A stretch of 37,705 nt of DNA, from contig CALVRN010000010.1 in the NCBI GenBank assembly GCA_944358675.1, positions 1 to 37,705 on the forward strand, written 5' to 3'. The stretch's first letter is position 1. Each line of letters starts with the position of its first letter. The notes below the pieces were generated by a model. That model made no database searches and was not told the DNA's origin. It saw only the letters and a list, made by a program, of their open reading frames with translations. The translations under genes were made by a program, and so were the position numbers. The stretch comes from an uncultured Bacilli bacterium (lineage in GTDB: Bacteria > Bacillota_I > Bacilli_A > RF39 > UBA660). Positions 31,891-37,705 of the stretch are shown piece after piece.

Positions 31891-34143
31891 TTATCTAAAA
31901 TGTCTACCCGTAAATTCACTAGAATTTTTATCTTCTTTCTTATCATTTTGCATATAATTCCTATAATGTTTCTCTGGATAATTTTCTATTTCTTTTATTA
32001 TATTATAAGGTGCAATTAAAGCATCTAATAAAAAATTTTCCGGCAAGACTAACCCTTCGGCACTTGTTAATCCCCTTAAATCAAGATCTCCTCCTATTGT
32101 TTGTGGCAATTCTAACCCTTCAGCACTTGTTAAATTATATAAATAAATGTCAGATTCTACTGTTTGCGGTAATTTCAAACCTTCAGCACTTGTTAACCTA
32201 TCTAAATCAAGGCTATCTCCTACTGTTTGTGGTAATTCTAACCCTTCAGCACTTGTTAAACCACTTAAATCAAGAGTTCCTTCTACTATTTGAGGCAACT
32301 TTAATCCTTCAGCACTTGTTAAATTTCTTAAAATAAGGTCCCCTCCTACTGTTTGAGGTAATTCTAACCCTTCAGCACTTGTTAAACCACTTAAATTAAG
32401 ATCCTCTCCTACTGTTTGTGGTAATTTTAACCCTTCGGCACTTGTTAAACCACTTAAATCAAGAGTTCCTTCTACTGTTTGCGGTAATTCTAATCCTTTA
32501 GCATTTGTTAAACCACCTAAATTAAGATCCTCTCCTACTGTTTGAGGTAACTTTAATCCTTCAGCACTTGTTAAACTTCTTAAAATAAGGTTTCCTCCTA
32601 CTGTTTGTGGCAATTTTAATCCCTCAGCACTTGTTAAACCCCATAATATAAGGTTTCCTCCTACTATTTGTGGTAATTCTAACCCTTCAGCACTTATTAA
32701 ATCATCTAAATCAAGATAATCTTCTATTGCTTGTGGTAAATCTAATCCTAGGGCAATTATAAAATCCCCTAATTCAAGAGACCCTCTTACTATTTGTGGT
32801 AATTTTAAACCTTTCCCTTTAAAATCAGAAAATGATGTTAATCTAATATTTCCACAATGCACAACCTTATCTTTAAGTTTACTTATATTAGAAGCATTAA
32901 TATCACCTATACTAATATCATCTTTTCCACAGCCAAATATAAACGACAAGTCCTGTACCAAATCTCTTTTACTTTTTATCTCTTCTATTCTAGGATCTTT
33001 ATCATAACCAAAGCCTTCAATTTTACCATCTATTTCATATAAAAATCGAAGTTCCTCTTTTGTTAATTCAAAGCCCTTTTGTACTTTATTATCTATTGTT
33101 GTTAAAAGCTGCATGTCATATTCTTTTTTCTTGTATTTATCCCTATCAGGAAACTCTTCTAGTTTCTTATCTAATATAGGCATCATTTCTGCTTCCATAT
33201 TCTGATTTTCAGCTATTCCTCTAATCTCCCCTATTGTATCATGCCCATCCATTCTAATTGCTATTCTAGGAATCTTTGCCTCACCATTTTCATCAAGTGA
33301 ATAATATACATAAAAATCGCCATTTTCAAGCTGTCCTTTCGCAAAATTCTCTCCAGCTGCTGTACACCAGCCTGTATAATATCCTTGCAGGCTATCTCTT
33401 AATATATTATAATCTGATCCTTGTTCATACTTAACCCATTTTCCTTCAGTTGAACTATGTTTCTTCTCACCTTTGTGCATTATCATTTTAATAGAATACT
33501 CATATAAAGTTTTAAAGTTTCCGCTACCTAAAGCACTTCTTATCTCTGCATCGCCCTTTCTATCCTTTATATAATCTTCCATTAATTTTAAAGTTGTAAA
33601 TATAGCTTCTCTTTCAACTGGTGGGAATGGATATACTGTATGTTTATCTCTTTTAGAAAACTTACCTGTTTCCTTATTAAATTTACCTAATTGTTGTAAT
33701 CCTTGAAATACCCAGTATTTTTCCCACATCTCATAACTTTTACTTTCTTCATCGAATAAAAAATATTCTATCCATCTGTCTAATGATTCTTCTTGATCTT
33801 CAATTATCTGTTTTACTAATATTTCTTTCCTCTCTGAAGTTATTTCAATATTTCCATATCCTCTTTCTCTCATTATTTGTTTTTCGTGTTCAAAATAACT
33901 ATCCGGTATATCTTCTGGTTTTATAACATAAAGATTATGATAAAAATTTTTAAGTCTCTTTAAATCTTCTGGATTTTTACTTTGAGCTACTTTTTGATGT
34001 ACCCTTTCTAACCTTTCAAAATAATTAAGTATTCTATCTCTTTTTTTATCAGACTCTTTACTACTATGCATTACTCTATCTGATGTATGAAGATCTTTAT
34101 AAAGTTTAGTTATTATATCTATCCACATATTTCTCTCATCCAT
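31891..34143 (-). CDS. Repeat protein 2: paralogue with the same N-terminal domain and a longer repeat array
   Basis: 750 residues from the ATG at 34143, which aligns with the start of repeat protein 1 (MDERNMWIDIITKLY). The reading frame extends 19 codons further upstream, but that stretch translates the terminator/promoter repeat and is rejected. The N-terminal domain is nearly identical to the paralogue through residue 393, including TGWCTAAGENF, GDFYVYY and AENQN, then diverges abruptly just before the repeats. Residues 433-701 hold about 13 units of the 21-residue repeat (mostly LTSAEGLKLPQTVGG-type), with degenerate first units. A shorter tail of 49 residues ends in GRHFR, against GKHFK in the paralogue. 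Function unknown; leucine-rich-repeat-like binding surface inferred. Confidence 0.8.
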   Translation of the reverse strand: MDERNMWIDIITKLYKDLHTSDRVMHSSKESDKKRDRILNYFERLERVHQKVAQSKNPEDLKRLKNFYHNLYVIKPEDIPDSYFEHEKQIMRERGYGNIEITSERKEILVKQIIEDQEESLDRWIEYFLFDEESKSYEMWEKYWVFQGLQQLGKFNKETGKFSKRDKHTVYPFPPVEREAIFTTLKLMEDYIKDRKGDAEIRSALGSGNFKTLYEYSIKMIMHKGEKKHSSTEGKWVKYEQGSDYNILRDSLQGYYTGWCTAAGENFAKGQLENGDFYVYYSLDENGEAKIPRIAIRMDGHDTIGEIRGIAENQNMEAEMMPILDKKLEEFPDRDKYKKKEYDMQLLTTIDNKVQKGFELTKEELRFLYEIDGKIEGFGYDKDPRIEEIKSKRDLVQDLSFIFGCGKDDISIGDINASNISKLKDKVVHCGNIRLTSFSDFKGKGLKLPQIVRGSLELGDFIIALGLDLPQAIEDYLDLDDLISAEGLELPQIVGGNLILWGLTSAEGLKLPQTVGGNLILRSLTSAEGLKLPQTVGEDLNLGGLTNAKGLELPQTVEGTLDLSGLTSAEGLKLPQTVGEDLNLSGLTSAEGLELPQTVGGDLILRNLTSAEGLKLPQIVEGTLDLSGLTSAEGLELPQTVGDSLDLDRLTSAEGLKLPQTVESDIYLYNLTSAEGLELPQTIGGDLDLRGLTSAEGLVLPENFLLDALIAPYNIIKEIENYPEKHYRNYMQNDKKEDKNSSEFTGRHFR
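32041..32847 (-). repeat. Tandem 63-bp coding repeats in repeat protein 2
   Basis: About 12.8 units of 63 bp. The inner units are more uniform than those of repeat protein 1, and the first two units are degraded (one is 23 residues). Several nucleotide blocks recur nearly verbatim within the array and between the two genes. Confidence 0.85.
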
Positions 34144-34162
34144 ATGAAACACCTTACCTTTA

Positions 34163-34168
34163 ATTATA
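34163..34168 (-). promoter_or_regulatory. -10 element for repeat protein 2 inside copy B
   Basis: Extended -10 TGGTATAAT on the minus strand, 19 bases before the start codon, the same layout as at rlmN. Confidence 0.55.
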
Positions 34169-34177
34169 CCAAATTCC

Positions 34178-34231
34178 AAAAAAAAATAACAGAACCCCAT
34201 TATATTTTTATTATAAGTTCCATTATTTTTT
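34178..34231 (-). terminator. Terminator after secG (copy B)
   Basis: Same 15-bp hairpin with two G-U pairs and T tract as in copy A, about 35 bases past the secG stop. Confidence 0.7.
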
Positions 34232-34264
34232 AACTAAAAACCTTCTATTTGACAATATATTTAC

Positions 34265-34483
34265 CTATTTTATAAAATTCATTGCAATACATATAGCAAA
34301 AAATATTACACCTAAAATAGCAGTTAATCTAGTAATGAATAACTCTCCGCCTCTTTCTTTACGGTTTGCGAATAATTCATCATTACCACCCATAATGTTA
34401 CTATCAGGGCTTACTGCTTTACCACTTTGTAAAAGCACAATCGCAATTAATAAAATAGATACAATAATTAAAAGTATTTCCAT
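34265..34483 (-). CDS. secG: Preprotein translocase subunit SecG
   Basis: 72 residues, normal length. It has two membrane helices (MEILLIIVSILLIAIVLLQ and ITRLTAILGVIFFAICIAM). The linking loop carries the family pattern: LLQSGKA, then a glycine-rich segment (SNIMGGNDELFA) and an RKERGGELFITR turn. SecG assists SecYE in protein export. The ribosome-binding site is GGAGGG. It follows rpoZ after a terminator and is the gene immediately upstream of the repeat-protein cassette. Confidence 0.93.
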   Translation of the reverse strand: MEILLIIVSILLIAIVLLQSGKAVSPDSNIMGGNDELFANRKERGGELFITRLTAILGVIFFAICIAMNFIK

Positions 34484-34526
34484 AGTATCCCTCCGACTTC
34501 TAATAATTTACCATAAAACCTAAGAA

Positions 34527-34560
34527 AAATCAACCATCACATTAATTATATGGCTGATTT
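34527..34560 (-). terminator. Terminator after rpoZ
   Basis: AAATCAACCAT (34527-34537) and ATGGCTGATTT (34550-34560) pair over 11 positions with one G-U pair and a 12-base loop, 2 bases past the rpoZ stop. The minus-strand T tract is modest (TTTTTC). Confidence 0.65.
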
Positions 34561-34562
34561 AT

Positions 34563-34763
34563 TTAATTTTTCTTAATATGAATTAAACCCTTGTTAATTT
34601 CCTCTAAAGCTCTACCAATGTTTTTAGATGATCTATATTCATTTTCTTTCATTTGAAAATAACCTGTTTCATCCATTTCTTTAGCTCTTTTAGAAGCAAT
34701 ATTAACAAGTAAGTATTTTGATTCAATTTTTTGAAGTAATGCATCGATTGATGGATATATCAT
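34563..34763 (-). CDS. rpoZ: DNA-directed RNA polymerase omega subunit
   Basis: 66 residues. MIYPSIDALLQKIESKYLLVNIASKRAKEM is the omega pattern, and SSKNIGRALEEINKGLI follows as in Bacillota RpoZ. It helps assemble the RNA polymerase core. I use the second ATG (34763): AGGAGG directly abuts the first ATG (34769) but sits an ideal 7 bases before the second, which also matches the family N-terminus. Confidence 0.9.
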   Translation of the reverse strand: MIYPSIDALLQKIESKYLLVNIASKRAKEMDETGYFQMKENEYRSSKNIGRALEEINKGLIHIKKN

Positions 34764-34834
34764 AACCATACCTCCTATAATTCAACTATATACCAAATTT
34801 TTATAAATTACAACAAACCCGCATAAATTTGACA

Positions 34835-36661
34835 TTATTTAACAGTCCTGCGTAGTCCATCTAAAACCGCAAACATCGCATAAGTGTCTTGCTGACAATA
34901 CTCTACTAACTTCTGATATTTATGTTTATAATCTAAAGGTAATAATTTAGGAAAAGATGCATAAGTAACCATAGCTTCTACCCCATTACCTACTTCCATT
35001 CCTTTATATGTCAAATCAGAAAACAAAGGCAAAACTTTTTTAATCGAAAATGATCCATCCATATCTGGATGATAATAATTAAACATCTTAGCCTCCTCCT
35101 TAGAATAACCTAATTTTTCATATAAAGAGGATTTTGTCTTAACAATATTCATTAAATCAAACACATTATCCCTAATTTTAAGTAACTTATCTTTGTATTC
35201 TGGGAAAATATAAGCAAGTTCCTTTAATCTAGTTTTCTCAAACGAATCATTATAAACTAAAACCATCTTATCACAAGGAATAAGCTCGCACATATATTTA
35301 ACTAAATCTAATCTATGATCTAAATGATCAGGAGCCAAATAACCATAGTGATCTTTCTCTTTATCACATACCCCAGGCTCTTTTTCAATATGTAAAGAAA
35401 ATTGAAACACTGACTGTGTGTATGGCCTTTCTCCTTTATATCTAGGAAGTGGACAAGGAAAAGTTTCAAAATCCAAATGATAAAGTGGATAAGTAATCTG
35501 TTTAATTCCATCTTTAATCTTTTTTTCATTTATATAAGGTTTACCACTAATTACTGCATCCTTTTGGATTTTATTTTTTTCCCTATTAAGCATATCATCA
35601 GGTATATCAAGCATACCTACCTTACCCTCATTAATCAAATCATATGTATCATATTTAACACTATCTTTCTTAAATCCAAAATTATTATTTATATAACACA
35701 AAATAGAATGTTTTTCAGGAAGTACATCAAAACAAAGTGGACAGTACTTACACTTAACAGTCTTCTTATACTCGCAAAACTCTCCAAGTGGTACCCTAGA
35801 ACCATTTAAATCATCAATATATCCTTTTATCTTTTTACTATCCAAATATATCTTATCCATCATATCCCTAGTAATACTAGTCACATCAATATATGAAATA
35901 ATATCCTCACCATTTACCTCATCATAAATAGCTTCCCCATTTTCATACTTACCATCAAACACATAATTACTATTTAAAACCGCCAAATAATACTTAACCA
36001 TTTTATTTTCATTATGACTTTTCATATCATTTTCGATAATAAACCTTTGAACTGCAATATCGTAAATATAATGACCTGCTCCAGTATACTTATCAAATAA
36101 CTTATTTCTATTTCTTTCATAAACTTTTAAAGGCATATAATCTTCTATATTTAAATTTAAATCCTCAAGTAAATAATATATTCCATCTTTCCCTTTTTCA
36201 AATATTGAATGATCTTTACTTCCTAAATCTAAATACTTTTTAGTTGTCGTTGCTTTAACTTCAATAATATTAATACCATCATCATTTTCATTATAAATAT
36301 CAACATAACATAAATACCTTATATTATCAATTACTGCATCAAAACTCTCCTGATTATAAGTACTTTTAGAAAATTTAAAGTTACCTTTAAAATATTTTGA
36401 AGCAAGTTCTCCGGCTAATATTTCAACTTTATTATAATATGGCATCATTGTCTCTAAGTGTTCATTCCTAACATCAATCAAATCATTACCACTATCATCA
36501 AACATATTGCCCAAAAGTTCTGTAATATGTTCCATTTCTTCTTCTTTTTTATACTCTTCTATTGAAATCATACTATCTAATTTTTCTTTTTTTAAATCAT
36601 CTAGTGCTACATATCTAGGACACCTAGAATAATTTATAAATTTTGTTTTTGTAATCGCCAT
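34835..36661 (-). CDS. DUF2779 protein: Cas4-like PD-(D/E)XK nuclease fused to a DEDD exonuclease-like domain
   Basis: 608 residues. The N-terminal half looks like a Cas4/RecB-type nuclease: ITKTKFINYSRCPRYVAL (C14), D121 in LCYVDIY and E134-x-K136 in IIEVKATT. The cysteine cluster C304, C307, C310 (with C296 nearby) could bind a 4Fe-4S centre together with C14. The C-terminal half (about 385-608) is RNase H-like: D397-x-E399 in YHLDFETFPCP, LVYNDSFEKTRL, and D592 in VEYCQQDTYAM, matching a DEDD 3'-5' exonuclease. This combination is the DUF2779 architecture; its physiological role is not established. Probable DNA repair or foreign-DNA processing (inferred). No CRISPR or defence genes are adjacent. 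Confidence 0.8.
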   Translation of the reverse strand: MAITKTKFINYSRCPRYVALDDLKKEKLDSMISIEEYKKEEEMEHITELLGNMFDDSGNDLIDVRNEHLETMMPYYNKVEILAGELASKYFKGNFKFSKSTYNQESFDAVIDNIRYLCYVDIYNENDDGINIIEVKATTTKKYLDLGSKDHSIFEKGKDGIYYLLEDLNLNIEDYMPLKVYERNRNKLFDKYTGAGHYIYDIAVQRFIIENDMKSHNENKMVKYYLAVLNSNYVFDGKYENGEAIYDEVNGEDIISYIDVTSITRDMMDKIYLDSKKIKGYIDDLNGSRVPLGEFCEYKKTVKCKYCPLCFDVLPEKHSILCYINNNFGFKKDSVKYDTYDLINEGKVGMLDIPDDMLNREKNKIQKDAVISGKPYINEKKIKDGIKQITYPLYHLDFETFPCPLPRYKGERPYTQSVFQFSLHIEKEPGVCDKEKDHYGYLAPDHLDHRLDLVKYMCELIPCDKMVLVYNDSFEKTRLKELAYIFPEYKDKLLKIRDNVFDLMNIVKTKSSLYEKLGYSKEEAKMFNYYHPDMDGSFSIKKVLPLFSDLTYKGMEVGNGVEAMVTYASFPKLLPLDYKHKYQKLVEYCQQDTYAMFAVLDGLRRTVK

Positions 36662-36708
36662 AAAACCACCTAATCTAATTATACATCTTTTTATATTTTT
36701 CCAAAAGG

Positions 36709-36730
36709 AAAAAGTGCCTAGGCACTTTTA
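36709..36730 (-). terminator. Terminator after the surface-protein gene
   Basis: AAAAGTGCCTAGGCACTTTT is a perfect 20-bp palindrome (about 36710-36729), just past the stop codon at 36733, with further T residues on the minus strand. Confidence 0.7.
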
Positions 36731-36732
36731 AA

Positions 36733-37605
36733 TTAAGCTAATTTTTTACGAGCTATAAATACTACTACCACACTTAAAGCTAAAGTAGCAAAAGTAATCA
36801 TAATTCCATCTGAAGTTTTTGGATTTTCTACTTCATCTTTAACATCTTCATCTTTGACATCTTCAGATGGTTCTGTAATTGAAACTGGGGTTTTAATTAA
36901 AGTATAACCATAAGCAAAATCACTACTTACTGCATCGCCAGAAATTGATGCATGGGTTTTATCATTTTCTCCTAATGCATAAGTAAATTTGTCACTATCT
37001 TTTTGTGCGACTACTAAGTTATCTTTAACATCAACAACTGTTGAATACACATTCGCATTTTCAAAAACATTTACTTTTACTTGTAGACCACTTTCTCCAT
37101 ATACAGATATATTTCCATATAAATTAGTTACACCTGTTCCCATATAAGTAGAAGCAGATCTAACCTCTAAATTACCAACAATATTTACAGTACCATTATT
37201 TGTAAATGTTGTAGGCGCTCCAGTAGTTAAAGCCATATTACCATACAAATTGAAAGTAGAGCCTTCATTAACTACAATATTAATTGGATACTTTTGACTA
37301 TTATATGTAACATACATTAAGTTTTTCATATGCCTTGTCTCAGCAACACCATCAACAGTCATAGTAATACCATTACCATCAAATGCTACTAAAACTTTTC
37401 CTTCAGTAATATTAATATAACCATCTTCTCCAATTAATTTTTCGCCAAGAGCTGTAAAAGTATCACCAGCCAAAAACTCTTTTGATGTTCCTCCCATTAT
37501 TTCAAGTGCTGTATCATCTGTATAATCAGCAGCCTTTACATTACCAAATGGCATTAAACAAACCCCTAAAACCAAAGTTCCTAAAAATAATCCTAGCTTT
37601 TTCAT
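36733..37605 (-). CDS. Cell-wall-anchored surface protein
   Basis: 290 residues. A signal peptide (MKKLGLFLGTLVLGVCLMPF, cut probably after VKA near residue 25) and a C-terminal sorting signal NPKTSDG (Asn261), followed by a hydrophobic helix and RKKLA. The motif is an LPxTG variant used by sortases in many Bacillota. The middle is a Gly/Asn/Thr-rich beta-strand region (NLYGNISVYGESGLQV, VNIVGNLEVRSAS), suggesting a short beta-solenoid. An acidic linker (EDVKDEDVKDEVE) precedes the anchor. No sortase gene is in the window. The promoter and the AGGAGGAGG ribosome-binding site are strong. Ligand unknown. Confidence 0.75.
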   Translation of the reverse strand: MKKLGLFLGTLVLGVCLMPFGNVKAADYTDDTALEIMGGTSKEFLAGDTFTALGEKLIGEDGYINITEGKVLVAFDGNGITMTVDGVAETRHMKNLMYVTYNSQKYPINIVVNEGSTFNLYGNMALTTGAPTTFTNNGTVNIVGNLEVRSASTYMGTGVTNLYGNISVYGESGLQVKVNVFENANVYSTVVDVKDNLVVAQKDSDKFTYALGENDKTHASISGDAVSSDFAYGYTLIKTPVSITEPSEDVKDEDVKDEVENPKTSDGIMITFATLALSVVVVFIARKKLA

Positions 37606-37640
37606 ATTTATTCCTCCTCCTAGGCTATCTTGCCACTTTT

Positions 37641-37669
37641 ATTATATCAAATGCACCTATAATTTTCAA
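37641..37669 (-). promoter_or_regulatory. Promoter of the surface-protein gene
   Basis: TTGAAA (37669-37664), a 17-base spacer and perfect TATAAT (37646-37641) on the minus strand, about 36 bases before the start codon. The best sigma-A match in the window. Confidence 0.7.
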
Positions 37670-37705
37670 TATTCAAATTATATTTTGATGTAACATTAAT
37701 GTAAA

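Larger units (their letters stand above)
34150..34271 (-). repeat. 122-bp intergenic direct repeat, copy B
   Basis: Identical to copy A over all 122 bases by manual alignment. It lies between secG and repeat protein 2, ending inside the secG stop region, and supplies the secG terminator and the promoter of repeat protein 2. Confidence 0.9.

Noticed and set aside
29777-32847. Regular direct repeats resembling a CRISPR array
   Set aside because: The 63-bp units are continuous coding sequence in frame with no unique spacers of constant length between identical repeats, and no cas genes are nearby.
34144-34200. In-frame 19-codon extension of repeat protein 2
   Set aside because: Same repeat-derived extension. 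The paralogue starts at the homologous MDERNMW and lacks the extension.

Overview
This is an AT-rich chromosomal segment from a low-GC Bacillota. The lineage encodes endospore sigma factors (SigE, SigG), SpoIIGA and a SpoVB-type flippase, together with a membrane PASTA kinase, pyruvate:ferredoxin oxidoreductase (an anaerobe's enzyme) and a T-box-controlled prolyl-tRNA synthetase. TGA is used as a stop and TGG as tryptophan, so the standard bacterial code applies. My best guess is an uncultured anaerobic Bacilli lineage of the gut type (Erysipelotrichales/RF39-like), but no rRNA is present to confirm this. Nearly every gene is on the minus strand; only three (16.8-17.2 kb and 18.3-20.6 kb) are on plus. 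No tRNA, rRNA, CRISPR array, classical IS or prophage was seen.

Layout in coordinate order. 0-10 kb is an enlarged version of the Bacillus spoIIG neighbourhood. Read in the direction of transcription it holds spoIIGA-sigE, a TPR glycosyltransferase, YitT, a PAP2 phosphatase, a membrane protein, sigG, a zinc-ribbon membrane protein, a C26 amidotransferase, a serine hydrolase, ylmC/ymxH and a GT4 glycosyltransferase. The sigG ribosome-binding site lies in a 13-bp hairpin. 10-18 kb holds proS with its proline T-box, the run comN-rel-dtd-AI-2E-like permease, and two separate Rpn-type PD-(D/E)XK genes. 18-20.6 kb holds spoVB and an M19 dipeptidase on plus. 20.6-29.3 kb is the conserved rlmN-prpC-prkC-rsgA-rpe cluster, followed by nifJ. 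Here rpe runs in frame, with no stop, into a complete type IV prepilin domain.

29.3-34.3 kb is the most unusual part. Two large paralogous genes encode the same roughly 400-residue N-terminal domain followed by 11-13 copies of a 21-residue leucine-rich repeat. Together they are bracketed by a perfect 122-bp direct repeat, and a third, diverged copy lies between them. Each copy carries a Rho-independent terminator and an extended -10 promoter, so the pair looks like a self-contained cassette inserted between secG and rlmN. 34.3-37.7 kb holds secG, rpoZ, a Cas4-like/DEDD exonuclease fusion (DUF2779) and a cell-wall-anchored surface protein.

Most of the content is housekeeping: translation quality control, stringent response, Ser/Thr phosphorylation, ribosome assembly, envelope and sporulation. 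The parts worth following up are the repeat-protein cassette, the Rpe-prepilin fusion and the sigG leader hairpin. All functional calls come from reading motifs and recalled family sequences; no database search was run.
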